Source: Mediterraneibacter agrestimuris | GTDB taxonomy: Bacteria > Bacillota > Clostridia > Lachnospirales > Lachnospiraceae | Assembly: GCF_943193195.1 (NCBI RefSeq) | Contig: NZ_CALPDG010000012.1 | Span: 20,058 to 84,057, forward strand | Length of the DNA stretch: 64,000 nt | Reading direction: 5' to 3' | In this document: piece by piece, positions 45,483 through 53,105 of the stretch | Numbering within the stretch: position 1 is the first letter of the stretch | How the letters are laid out: every line of letters starts with the position of its first letter | Notes under the pieces: generated by a model | What the model was told of the DNA's origin: nothing | Database searches by the model: none | Seen by the model: only the letters and a program-made list of their open reading frames with translations | Made by a program: the position numbers and the translations under genes

Positions 45483-45518
45483 CCTATTTTTATCCCAATA
45501 TTCAATATCAAAAATAGG
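45483..45518. promoter_or_regulatory. Inverted repeat in the divergent ABC/araC region
   Basis: CCTATTTTT (45483-45491) and AAAAATAGG (45510-45518) are a 9-bp inverted repeat about 80 bp upstream of the ATPase ATG. The 45403-45727 gap holds this, the araC promoter and a second inverted repeat, and no gene. Confidence 0.4.
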
Positions 45519-45637
45519 TTTTTTACTATCATTTCTTGTCTTTTTGGCGTTTTTTACTTGTACACTGCCATTTTTCGACTATTTTGTTGTGATATTTTTC
45601 AAATTATCACAATACTCTTAAAAATAAGTTTTATGTC

Positions 45638-45689
45638 AATATGAATAACAAATTTTTTATTTGATTTTTACTTTTATTCATATTACACT
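45638..45689 (+). promoter_or_regulatory. araC promoter with flanking inverted repeat
   Basis: TTGATT (45661-45666), 17 bp and TACACT (45684-45689) form the promoter. AATATGAATAA (45638-45648) and TTATTCATATT (45674-45684) are an 11-bp perfect inverted repeat with one arm in the spacer, a candidate autoregulatory site. Confidence 0.55.
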
Positions 45690-45727
45690 ATAGAAGATAA
45701 CAAAAATACAGAAGGAGAGTAATTGAT

Positions 45728-46594
45728 ATGCCGTCACTGAAACGTTCCTTTCCACAGGAATTTGAGACACAGAGCTTCCATACTTCTTCACTGGCAGAAT
45801 CTTTTCCATTTCTTGTCCTGGAGTGTGGGTATTGTTCTGAACGTAAATTTGAACTTGGCATGGCGAATAACTATAATGATTATCTGCTGCTTTATTCTCT
45901 TGAGGGAACAGCACGTTACAGCAAGACCTCCGCCACACAATATATCCAGCCACATTCTGTGATCACAACAGCATGCAATACGCCGCTTACCTTCACCCGG
46001 GTTTCAAAGGATTGGAAATTCTATTACTTCATTATCCGGGGTACTCATGCAAAAATGTTCTACAATCTAATCCGGACGAAGAATAATGTGATCCTGATTA
46101 ACCCTTTTTCCGGAGTTCTGGACGCATTTATGGAACTTTATCAATTAGCCTGTGATTCTTCCGTTACCAATAATACATGGAAGTATCTCCATACCTCCAT
46201 GCTGCTTCACAATATTTTTACATCATTATATGATTTAACTTACAATATCAATATCATCAAAGATTTGACCCCTGCTCAAGAAACCAGTGTAAATACAGCA
46301 ATAAAGTTCATTTCCATAAACTACAAAGAAGATCTTTCTGTTGACAGAATCTGCGCCGAGGTAGGTTTCTCTAAATATTATTTTTGTAAACTGTTCAAAC
46401 AGCAGTTGGGTGTATCAGTTCATCAATATGTTAATGAATTTCGGATCAATAAAGCAAAAGAATTGCTGGCTTATTCCAAACTTTCCGTCACCTCTATCGC
46501 AGAACAGGTAGGATTTAAGACAACTCTCACATTTTTGAGAGCCTTTGAGAGAATCGTACATATGACGCCAAGTGAATATCGAGATTACTATTAG
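45728..46594 (+). CDS. AraC-family regulator of the ABC importer
   Basis: The protein is 288 aa. An N-terminal cupin-type sensor (about 20-160, LLYSLEGTARY, YIQPHSVI) precedes two helix-turn-helices: DLSVDRICAEVGFSKYYFCKLFKQ and LSVTSIAEQVGFKTTLTFLRAF, ending in TPSEYRDYY. It is divergent from the 45402-40377 operon and probably activates it. GGAG precedes the ATG. The inducer is unknown; rhamnose or fucose would fit the neighbourhood. Confidence 0.85.
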   Translation: MPSLKRSFPQEFETQSFHTSSLAESFPFLVLECGYCSERKFELGMANNYNDYLLLYSLEGTARYSKTSATQYIQPHSVITTACNTPLTFTRVSKDWKFYYFIIRGTHAKMFYNLIRTKNNVILINPFSGVLDAFMELYQLACDSSVTNNTWKYLHTSMLLHNIFTSLYDLTYNINIIKDLTPAQETSVNTAIKFISINYKEDLSVDRICAEVGFSKYYFCKLFKQQLGVSVHQYVNEFRINKAKELLAYSKLSVTSIAEQVGFKTTLTFLRAFERIVHMTPSEYRDYY

Positions 46595-46656
46595 CAGTAA
46601 ATAGGAGCAAAAGTGCACTTTACAGATTTATAAACTAATAAATTACAAACATATAT

Positions 46657-46703
46657 AAGAACTGCTCTGTATAGAAGTTCTGATTCTATACAGAGCAGTT
46701 CTT
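46657..46703. terminator. Convergent-gene terminator
   Basis: AAGAACTGCTCTGTATAGAA (46657-46676) and its exact complement (46684-46703) form a 20-bp stem with a 7-base loop, between the convergent araC and the iron alcohol dehydrogenase. Confidence 0.85.
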
Positions 46704-46705
46704 TG

Positions 46706-46723
46706 GTTACTGTGCGCAGTAAC
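46706..46723. repeat. Minimal palindromic repeat
   Basis: GTTACTGTGCGCAGTAAC is an 18-bp perfect palindrome sharing the GTTACTGT/CAGTAAC arms of the 34-bp family but without its middle. The flanks agree at only 5 of 8 positions. Confidence 0.5.
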
Positions 46724-46727
46724 GTTT

Positions 46728-47873
46728 TTACCATAAATCTTTATATATTGCAATAACATCTTCTTTAGACGGCACACGCGGATTGGTCGCTGTACATGCA
46801 TCTGCCAATGCAGCATCTGCCATTCTGTCGATCGCCCTGAAATATTCTTCTTCCGAAATCGTTCCCATCTGCGAGATCGACAACGGAATATCCATTTCCT
46901 TTAACATGAATTGCACCCAGTTCACCAATGAACGGACCGTCATAATCTTATTATAACTGCTCAATCCAAGTATCTGCGCCACTGTTGCATACTTTTTCAC
47001 CGCCGGAAGATACTCTTTTCTGCTCTTGCTGTGCTTATTGATGTCGCTGTTAAATTCAATGATATGAGGCAGCAGCATAGCATTGGCACGTCCATGCGGA
47101 ATGTGAAAGATTGCCCCTAACTGATGTGCCATTCCGTGATTCAGTCCCAGTGATGCAGAATTGAATGCCAGTCCCGCAAGACAAGACGCTGCATGCATCT
47201 TCTGTCTTGCATGAGTATCATTTCCGTCCAGATATGCCCGAAGCAGAAACACGCCGCAAATCTCAATCGCCTTTTCGGCAAGCGCTGTTGCAAATTCATT
47301 CCTATTAATGCTGACACAGGCTTCCAGTGCATGGGTGAATACGTCCATTCCAGTGTCCGCCGTTATTGCCGGCGGTACACTCTTGACTAACTCCGCATCC
47401 AGAATCGCCTCATCCGGCATCATATCCCTAGATACAAGCGGATATTTGACCCGGTCTTTTGAGTCTGTTACAACTGCAAAAGATGTCACCTCCGAACCAG
47501 TCCCGCTCGTCGTTGGAATCGCAATCAGTCCTACATCTCCATAGTTTTCCACCCGAAGGGCAAATTCCCGAATTGACTTGGAAGAGTCAATCGCAGAGCC
47601 GCCGCCAACCGCAACAATTGCATCTGGCTTATAGGCAAGCATTTTCTGTACCCCTTCTGAAATTTTCTCAATAGGTGGATCAGGCACAACATCTTTAAAA
47701 ATATCATACTGCTTATGCCCCTTCTCCAAAGGTACAGTCACCAGCTGAATCATACTGCTGTCCGCAATAAAAGGATCCGTGATCACCAATATTTTATTAT
47801 ACGGGATTTCCTCCAGTCTGTCCAGCGCATTATCTCCGAAAAAAATTTTAGTTTTAATATCAAAGCTTTTCAT
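46728..47873 (-). CDS. Iron-containing alcohol dehydrogenase, PduQ-like
   Basis: The protein is 381 aa. GGGSAIDSSKSI binds NAD, and TADTGMDVFTHALEA and LNHGMAHQLGAIFHIPHG carry the Asp and His iron ligands. The length and N-terminus are those of 1-propanol dehydrogenase PduQ or lactaldehyde reductase FucO. In this place it probably reduces propionaldehyde to propanol, recycling NADH, and may also reduce lactaldehyde. It has no encapsulation helix. It lies 12 bases after the DeoR gene, with a promoter separate from the shell operon. Confidence 0.85.
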   Translation of the reverse strand: MKSFDIKTKIFFGDNALDRLEEIPYNKILVITDPFIADSSMIQLVTVPLEKGHKQYDIFKDVVPDPPIEKISEGVQKMLAYKPDAIVAVGGGSAIDSSKSIREFALRVENYGDVGLIAIPTTSGTGSEVTSFAVVTDSKDRVKYPLVSRDMMPDEAILDAELVKSVPPAITADTGMDVFTHALEACVSINRNEFATALAEKAIEICGVFLLRAYLDGNDTHARQKMHAASCLAGLAFNSASLGLNHGMAHQLGAIFHIPHGRANAMLLPHIIEFNSDINKHSKSRKEYLPAVKKYATVAQILGLSSYNKIMTVRSLVNWVQFMLKEMDIPLSISQMGTISEEEYFRAIDRMADAALADACTATNPRVPSKEDVIAIYKDLW

Positions 47874-47885
47874 ATTATCCCTCTG

Positions 47886-48647
47886 TTATGGATAAACACA
47901 GTTTATCCCGGTTTCCTCAAATAACTGAAGCCATTTTGTCTCCGGTTTTTCATCGGTAACAACTGTTGTTATATCATCCAGTGTTCCGATCGCCGTAAAC
48001 GCTGTCTTGTCAAACTTACTGCTGTCTACCGCCAGAATCTTCATCGACGCAGCCTCCAGCATTGTCAGCTTATTATTCGCATGAAGCTCATCCGAATCTG
48101 TAAATGATTTATCTGAGCCAATCCCCTTACAGGATATAATTGCCTTGTCTACGTGGAAAGCTTTCAGCATCTTATCTGTCTGGGGTCCCACAAGCGCAAA
48201 AGAACCTTCCCTTGTCAATCCCCCAGTAGAAAACACATTCCACTCAGACATATCAAGCAATTCGATGATAATTTCAATGGAATTCGTGATTACCGTCAGA
48301 TCCTTTTTCTCCTTCAACGCTTTTGCAATATAGACCGCCGTAGAACTGGCATCCAACATAATACTGTCACCGTCTTTAACTAATTCAGCAATCTGCGCCG
48401 CAATCCTTTGCTTGCCGACTACATTACGGTTCTTTCTGATGTTAAATGGAATATCAAGATTAGAATTCTCATTAATTACCGCTCCGCCGTAGCTCTTAAT
48501 GGCTACGCCGTCATTCACCAGTTTTTCTAAATCCCGCCGTATGGTCTCTTCCGATACATCGTAAAGCTGACTTAATTCACTTACCACAACCCGCCGTTCA
48601 GATTGCAGCTTCATTAATATTTCTTTTCGCCGTTCAATTGCAAGCAT
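47886..48647 (-). CDS. DeoR-family regulator of the BMC locus
   Basis: The protein is 253 aa. ELSQLYDVSEETIRRDLEKLV is the DeoR helix-turn-helix, and DGDSIMLDASSTAVYIAKAL the sensor-domain signature. It is transcribed ahead of the PduQ-like gene from its own promoter. By position it controls the BMC operon; its ligand is probably fuculose-1-P, rhamnulose-1-P or DHAP, as in other DeoR proteins near 6-deoxyhexose genes. This is inference. Confidence 0.85.
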   Translation of the reverse strand: MLAIERRKEILMKLQSERRVVVSELSQLYDVSEETIRRDLEKLVNDGVAIKSYGGAVINENSNLDIPFNIRKNRNVVGKQRIAAQIAELVKDGDSIMLDASSTAVYIAKALKEKKDLTVITNSIEIIIELLDMSEWNVFSTGGLTREGSFALVGPQTDKMLKAFHVDKAIISCKGIGSDKSFTDSDELHANNKLTMLEAASMKILAVDSSKFDKTAFTAIGTLDDITTVVTDEKPETKWLQLFEETGINCVYP

Positions 48648-48667
48648 CGCACTGTCTCCTGGTTTTT

Positions 48668-48710
48668 ATTATATGATACGGGTATCAAAAGCGTCAAAAC
48701 ATCTTTTGAT
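48668..48710 (-). promoter_or_regulatory. Promoter of deoR-pduQ with overlapping palindromes
   Basis: The minus strand has TTGACG (48692-48697), 18 bp and TATAAT (48668-48673). ATCAAAAG/CTTTTGAT (48684-48691 and 48703-48710) and GATACGGGTATC (48675-48686) are inverted repeats over the -35 and spacer, probable DeoR sites. Confidence 0.55.
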
Positions 48711-48717
48711 GCTTACA

Positions 48718-49266
48718 TCATAATATTGCGTCCCTAATCTGCTTATCTGGATGTGCGATCACGCTGGAATCCAAGAACATTCCATTCTCTGCCACAACGT
48801 TCTTTGCACGTTCAATCGCCGCTTCTACTGCCGCCACTTCTCCAGTCAGCATCAAATATGATTTTCCGCACATGCCTCTTGCTACACGCAGTTCAATCAG
48901 ATCTACGATAGCAGTCTTTGCTGCTTCATCGGCTGCCACAATAATGGAAGTCGCATCGTAGGTTTCCATGATACCAAGTGCAGATACATCTTCAATCGCT
49001 GTAGCCCCGTAAATTGCCGGAAAAATGGATTCGTGCGGATTACCGAGCACAAAACTGTTGATCAGATGATTGCCGTGAAGAGTCTTCGCCGTGTCAACTG
49101 CTGCATTGACTGCACTCAGGTCTCCTGAAATAATCACGATATATTTTCCCGGACATACGGTCTGTGCTTCAATGATACTGACTTCAGAGGTCTTTACCAT
49201 CGCGTCTGCTGCGGTAACACCTGCTGAAACAGTCTTATATTCTACCATTCCAATTGCCTTACTCAT
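48718..49266 (-). CDS. pduT: BMC-T shell protein, PduT type
   Basis: The protein is 182 aa with two BMC domains in tandem (about 1-90 and 95-180). Cys38 in AQTVCPGKY is at the exact position of the cysteine that holds the pore [4Fe-4S] cluster in PduT. Three subunits form a pseudo-hexamer in the shell facet. The ATG overlaps the pduS stop by 4 bases, and PduS is its usual redox partner. It is the last gene of the shell operon. Confidence 0.92.
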   Translation of the reverse strand: MSKAIGMVEYKTVSAGVTAADAMVKTSEVSIIEAQTVCPGKYIVIISGDLSAVNAAVDTAKTLHGNHLINSFVLGNPHESIFPAIYGATAIEDVSALGIMETYDATSIIVAADEAAKTAIVDLIELRVARGMCGKSYLMLTGEVAAVEAAIERAKNVVAENGMFLDSSVIAHPDKQIRDAIL

Positions 49267-50606
49267 TTACCTGCACGTCCTCCCTGCGTTTCTATGATTA
49301 CATATTTATCACTAATTTCTTTGACTGTTCCATCAATGGAAGCATGGATTCCCACGCTCAATCCCTTTGCCGGTTCTGCGATCATCTGTCCCTTTGCCAC
49401 CTTATCACCCTGCTTTACAATAGGTGAAGCAGGGGCGCCGATATGCTGGCTTAAGAGAATCTTGACTTTAGAAACCGGAACCTCTGATTCGTCCAACGGA
49501 GCCTCTTTGTTATACTTCGTCAGATCCAGTCTTGACATCAACCGTTCCATCGGCACCTTCCGGTACTCACGTTCCTGCCCCACTTCCGCCGGAGTTACCT
49601 GCGGCGGTTTCAGACCATTTGCCCGAAGTCCTGCTTTGTATTCCGCCATCAATGTTCTCGGAGACAATCCCTGGAAACAGGAGTACATCTCGCACAGTCC
49701 ACAGGAACTACAGAAAAATGTATTTACAAAAATATCCGGCTCCTGAATGTCCTTACAAGTTGCAGCGCGCATGAACAAATGTGGCTGGATCGGATGTCCC
49801 AGTCTGTTTCTCGGACACAGATCCGTACACATGGAGCACTGACAGCAGCAAGCCGCCGCACGCTTCAAATCAATAGAAGTTTTCTGTCTTTTTCTCTGTA
49901 TAATACAATGCTCTTCCGGAAGAACAAGTACGGCATTAGTTGTCTTTGTCACCGGCTGCGAACCGTTTCCAATGAATCCCATCATCGGTCCTCCGATAAA
50001 ATATACCGGATTCTTTGTTGTAGCAGCGCCTGCGAGCCGTACTGTCTCCTCAATAGATGTGCCTATCGGAACACGTACAGTTACCGGATGCTCTACTTCA
50101 GCAACAACAGACACCAGCTTATCTACTACCGGCACTGCCTGATGAATAGCTCTGTATGCATTGTATACGGTCTCTACATTAAATACTGCAACCCCCTGTT
50201 CAATGGGCAGACCGCCGGGACGTACTACCTTGCCGGTCACTTCATAAATGAGTACAACTTCATCACCTGCCGGATACACTTCATCCAAAAGTCCCAATCT
50301 TACTTCCGGATATTCGCCAATTACACCGTTAAGCGCATCAATCGCCCCGGTATAAGCTTTTTTAATCCCGATAATCAGTTCTTTTGCTCCAACTGCTTCT
50401 CCGATCAAGTGGAACGTATCTACAATCTCCTGTGCATACTTTTCAAGCATCTGTCTGTGCAACCTCAAAAGCGGCTCACATTCCGCACAGTTTAATATCA
50501 GAGTCTCTGCATTCTCATTTAACTTTGCATATGTAGGGAATCCCGCACCACCTGCACCGACAATACCGTTTTGCTGCAATATGCTGCTTAATTCTTTCAT
50601 ATCCAT
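49263..50606 (-). CDS. pduS: PduS-like RnfC-type flavin/Fe-S oxidoreductase
   Basis: The protein is 447 aa. GAGGAGFPTYAKL near the N-terminus is the flavin/NADH site of the RnfC family, followed by an SLBB-type region and a C-terminal ferredoxin pair (CCCQCSMCTDLCPRN and CSSCGLCEMYSC). In cobalamin-type Pdu it reduces cobalamin, but no B12 enzyme is here, so electron transfer or NADH recycling through PduT is likelier. It lies 6 bases after the pentamer gene. Confidence 0.9.
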   Translation of the reverse strand: MDMKELSSILQQNGIVGAGGAGFPTYAKLNENAETLILNCAECEPLLRLHRQMLEKYAQEIVDTFHLIGEAVGAKELIIGIKKAYTGAIDALNGVIGEYPEVRLGLLDEVYPAGDEVVLIYEVTGKVVRPGGLPIEQGVAVFNVETVYNAYRAIHQAVPVVDKLVSVVAEVEHPVTVRVPIGTSIEETVRLAGAATTKNPVYFIGGPMMGFIGNGSQPVTKTTNAVLVLPEEHCIIQRKRQKTSIDLKRAAACCCQCSMCTDLCPRNRLGHPIQPHLFMRAATCKDIQEPDIFVNTFFCSSCGLCEMYSCFQGLSPRTLMAEYKAGLRANGLKPPQVTPAEVGQEREYRKVPMERLMSRLDLTKYNKEAPLDESEVPVSKVKILLSQHIGAPASPIVKQGDKVAKGQMIAEPAKGLSVGIHASIDGTVKEISDKYVIIETQGGRAGK

Positions 50607-50612
50607 ATTCTT

Positions 50613-50879
50613 TTACTCCAGTCTTGTTCCATCGTCAATAATTCCAACGATTGCAGCATCGATAGGTGCGTCCTTCATGCCGGTTCCGACTCTTGCCGCA
50701 CTTCCCTGCGCAACCAGCACATATTCTCCAATTCCCGCGCCGATCTTATCAATTGCAATTATCTGGCGGGCTCCGGTCTGCATATGCTCCAACACATCTA
50801 CAATCATAAATTTATTTCCGATCAAATTTTCGCTTTTGCGTGTTGAAACAACACTTCCTGTAACTTTTCCTATCAGCAT
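50613..50879 (-). CDS. pduN: BMC-P vertex protein (EutN/CcmL/PduN)
   Basis: The protein is 88 aa and of the pentamer family: MLIGKVTGSVVSTRKSENLIG at the start and AIDKIGAGIGEYVLVAQGSAAR in the middle are diagnostic. Pentamers cap the vertices of the compartment. One copy is found between pduL and pduS. Confidence 0.92.
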   Translation of the reverse strand: MLIGKVTGSVVSTRKSENLIGNKFMIVDVLEHMQTGARQIIAIDKIGAGIGEYVLVAQGSAARVGTGMKDAPIDAAIVGIIDDGTRLE

Positions 50880-50905
50880 AATTTCCTCTCCCAGTCACAA
50901 ACTCC

Positions 50906-50937
50906 GTAACAGTTCAGTCCTACGGCTGCACTGTTAC
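50906..50937. repeat. Palindromic repeat overlapping the pduL stop
   Basis: The arms are GTAACAG and CTGTTAC around a CCTACGG core, 32 bp. It matches the 34-bp family but with T and A swapped at two paired stem positions. It overlaps the last four bases of pduL. The flanks show no duplication. Confidence 0.6.
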
Positions 50938-51578
50938 AGGATGCGCACTGTATCTCCTGTTACAATTTTTGCTGCATTCGCTTCATCCGTATCGATATGC
51001 ATCTCCAGTGTAAAGCTGTCATCCACGCGGATCTGTACATTATTAAATACGGTTCCGCGCTCATTATCTGCTTTCACAGAAACGATATCACCATCATGTA
51101 CTCCCGCTGCCATTGCATCCTTAGGAGCCATGTGAATATGTCTCTTTGCAACGATACAGCCCTCATTCAGGTAGATCGCGCCCTTTGGTCCCACAACTGC
51201 AATTGGCGCAGAACCTGCAATATTGCCTGATTCCCTGATCGGAGCCTTCACACCGAGACGAAGAGCATCCGTAGCAGAAACCTCAACCTGAGATTTGCTT
51301 CTGACAGGACCTAAAATTCTGACATTTTCAATAGCACGGAGCTTAAGTCCCACGATCGTAACTGTTTCATTGGACGCAAACTGCCCGCCCATCAGCTCTT
51401 TTTTCTCTGTAAGCTGATAGCCTTCTCCGAACAAGGCTTCAACGTGCTCCTGTGTCAGATGAATATGTCTTGCAGAAACACCTACCGGTACAAGGTATCC
51501 ATTTTCTTTGGATGATTTCTGACTCTCGATGACATCTAATACCATTTTTGTAATTAATGCTACGTTATTATTGTCCAT
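50934..51578 (-). CDS. pduL: Phosphate propanoyltransferase
   Basis: The protein is 214 aa. Two PTAC domains carry zinc-binding HIH pairs: SARHIHLTQEH (about 34-44) and KRHIHMAPKDA. It transfers propionyl from CoA to phosphate, freeing CoA for PduP inside the compartment. The N-terminus NNVALITKMVLDVIESQ (3-19) is an amphipathic encapsulation helix like those of the other cargo proteins. A propionate kinase is not in the window. Confidence 0.92.
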   Translation of the reverse strand: MDNNNVALITKMVLDVIESQKSSKENGYLVPVGVSARHIHLTQEHVEALFGEGYQLTEKKELMGGQFASNETVTIVGLKLRAIENVRILGPVRSKSQVEVSATDALRLGVKAPIRESGNIAGSAPIAVVGPKGAIYLNEGCIVAKRHIHMAPKDAMAAGVHDGDIVSVKADNERGTVFNNVQIRVDDSFTLEMHIDTDEANAAKIVTGDTVRIL

Positions 51579-51602
51579 ATCAATTCTCCTCTTTTTTATG
51601 AG

Positions 51603-51665
51603 AAATCCTCCGGTACTTACAATCGTCCCGGAGGTTTCCCATATTATGATACCCTGAGAGGTATC
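51603..51665 (-). promoter_or_regulatory. Two hairpins between BMC-H and pduL
   Basis: AAATCCTCCGG/CCGGAGGTTT (51603-51613, 51628-51637) and GATACC/GGTATC (51648-51653, 51660-51665) lie after the shell gene stop. Lacking a long U-run, they may protect the shell mRNA or attenuate expression of pduL and later genes. Confidence 0.45.
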
Positions 51666-51683
51666 ACAGTTTCAGCAACCTGA

Positions 51684-52118
51684 TTATTTAATTGCCGGAA
51701 GAATCTTCTCAACGTCTGTATGAGGTCTTGGAATTACATGTGTAGCTACAAGCTCTCCAAGTCTTCCTGCTGCTTCTGCACCAGACTCTACTGCTGATTT
51801 AACTGCTCCAACGTCTCCACGGACCATAACTGTTACAAGACCGGAACCAATCTTCTCTGTTCCTACCAGCACTACATTTGCAGCTTTCAGCATAGTATCT
51901 GCTGCTTCAATAGATGCTACAAGACCTCTTGTTTCAACCATTCCTAATGCTTCCTGTGACATTCTTTTTTCCTCCTTTTGGATGATCATTGTTTCTGCCT
52001 TCGCTTCTGCTTTCTGTACAGTTTTTTTGACTCTCTGTACAGTCTTTGCAGGTGATTTGGCCGTCGTTGTTTTCTTTGCTTCTCCTGCTTTCGCAGTCGT
52101 TTTCTTTTCTTCTGCCAT
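51684..52118 (-). CDS. BMC-H shell protein with Lys/Ala-rich N-terminal extension (two starts)
   Basis: The long form is 144 aa. Residues 53-144 are a complete PduA/PduJ-type BMC domain ([38 protein letters not shown]). Residues 1-52 are low-complexity, rich in Lys, Ala and Thr ([28 protein letters not shown]). Both starts look used: ATG 52118 has AAGGAGG 9 bases upstream, and Met53 (ATG 51962) has AAGGAGG 8 bases upstream within the extension. The core differs from the 52450 gene at 14 of 91 positions by my count, so it is a recent duplicate that gained an extension. It resembles the PduB/PduB' pair in principle. Confidence 0.85.
   Translation of the reverse strand: MAEEKKTTAKAGEAKKTTTAKSPAKTVQRVKKTVQKAEAKAETMIIQKEEKRMSQEALGMVETRGLVASIEAADTMLKAANVVLVGTEKIGSGLVTVMVRGDVGAVKSAVESGAEAAGRLGELVATHVIPRPHTDVEKILPAIK
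51960..51979 (-). promoter_or_regulatory. Internal ribosome site and start for the short BMC-H form
   Basis: On the minus strand an AAGGAGG at about 51971-51977 precedes ATG 51960-51962, 8 bases away and in frame. It would give a 92-aa protein of standard BMC-H length. Confidence 0.7.
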
Positions 52119-52132
52119 TGTACCTGCCCTCC

Positions 52133-52417
52133 TTATGCAATCCGATTCGCGCTGTTGTTCACCAGCTTGATAATCTCTTCATGAGGACTCGCAATCACCA
52201 CATGAGCAACAGGTTGTTTGATTCCATTTGCTGCGGCAGTTTCGATGGCTTGTGTCACCGCCGAGACATCTCCGCGGATAATAATTGTTACAAGTCTTCC
52301 ACCTAATTTTTTCTCCCATGTGACCATCTCCACATCAGCGGTCTTGCACATAATATCCAACGCTGCGACTGCTGCGGTCACACTCGGAATTTCAAAAAAT
52401 CCATATGCCTGTCCCAT
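52133..52417 (-). CDS. BMC-H shell protein
   Basis: The protein is 94 aa with one BMC domain ([41 protein letters not shown]). It diverges from the PduA-like pair around it, notably in the pore loop region (about 35-42) and C-terminus. It probably forms a second hexamer type with different pore selectivity. Confidence 0.9.
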   Translation of the reverse strand: MGQAYGFFEIPSVTAAVAALDIMCKTADVEMVTWEKKLGGRLVTIIIRGDVSAVTQAIETAAANGIKQPVAHVVIASPHEEIIKLVNNSANRIA

Positions 52418-52449
52418 GAGACTGCTCCTTTACTCAATGATTACACAAA

Positions 52450-52725
52450 TTAAACGGTAGGAAGGATTTTCTCTACATCGTTATGCGGTCTCGGGATTAC
52501 ATGTGTAGCTACGAGCTCTCCAAGTCTTCCTGCTGCGTCTGCGCCAGTCTCAACTGCTGCCTTAACAGCTCCAACATCTCCGCGTACCATAACAGTTACA
52601 AGTCCGGAGCCGATCTTCTCTGTTCCTACCAGAGTAACCTCTGCTGCCTTTGTCATTGCGTCTGCAGCCTCAATTGCTGCTGTAAGACCTCTTGTTTCTA
52701 CCATTCCTAATGCCTGCTGTGCCAT
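52450..52725 (-). CDS. BMC-H shell protein, PduA/PduJ type
   Basis: The protein is 91 aa: [20 protein letters not shown], then [19 protein letters not shown] and [17 protein letters not shown]. This is the main facet hexamer type with the GSG pore loop (KIGSGL). It is about 85% identical to the core of the extended shell gene at 51684. Confidence 0.93.
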   Translation of the reverse strand: MAQQALGMVETRGLTAAIEAADAMTKAAEVTLVGTEKIGSGLVTVMVRGDVGAVKAAVETGADAAGRLGELVATHVIPRPHNDVEKILPTV

Positions 52726-52766
52726 TTTTATTTCCTCCTGAAATTAAAATACTATTTTTTTATGCT

Positions 52767-53078
52767 TTATTTATCCATACCACTTAGTTTCAACATCTTT
52801 TCTGTATCTTCTGTCGGTCTTGCAATCTCGTATTCAGTTACGATTCCTGCAAGCTCCTTTGCTCTTGCGCTTGCTGCCTCCAGAGCCGCCGCTACATCTG
52901 ACACACTTCCGCGAAACTTCACCATAACGATCAATGGTACAGGTAATTCGTCCGCATTTGCCGGTTTGTTCTTATCAAAAGTTTCGAGTGTAACATTCCC
53001 TGCCTTGCAGCCTGCGTCTGCCGCTGCAAATGCGGTTGCCAACCCAAACACCTCCAACATACCTACTGCCTCTCCCAT
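52767..53078 (-). CDS. BMC-H shell protein with loop insertion
   Basis: The protein is 103 aa, a single BMC domain (GEAVGMLEVFGLATAFAAAD) with an insertion of about 10 residues (DKNKPANADELP) between the first strand pair and VPLIVMVKFRGSVSDV. The insertion lies near the pore or shell face. It is the first shell gene in the operon. Confidence 0.88.
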   Translation of the reverse strand: MGEAVGMLEVFGLATAFAAADAGCKAGNVTLETFDKNKPANADELPVPLIVMVKFRGSVSDVAAALEAASARAKELAGIVTEYEIARPTEDTEKMLKLSGMDK

Positions 53079-53105
53079 ATCAATTCTCCTTTATGTGGGA
53101 TTGCG

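Noticed and set aside
49779..50495. Plus-strand open frame of 238 codons inside pduS
   Set aside because: It is antisense to a conserved Fe-S protein, with no start signal and odd Cys/Tyr/Arg composition.
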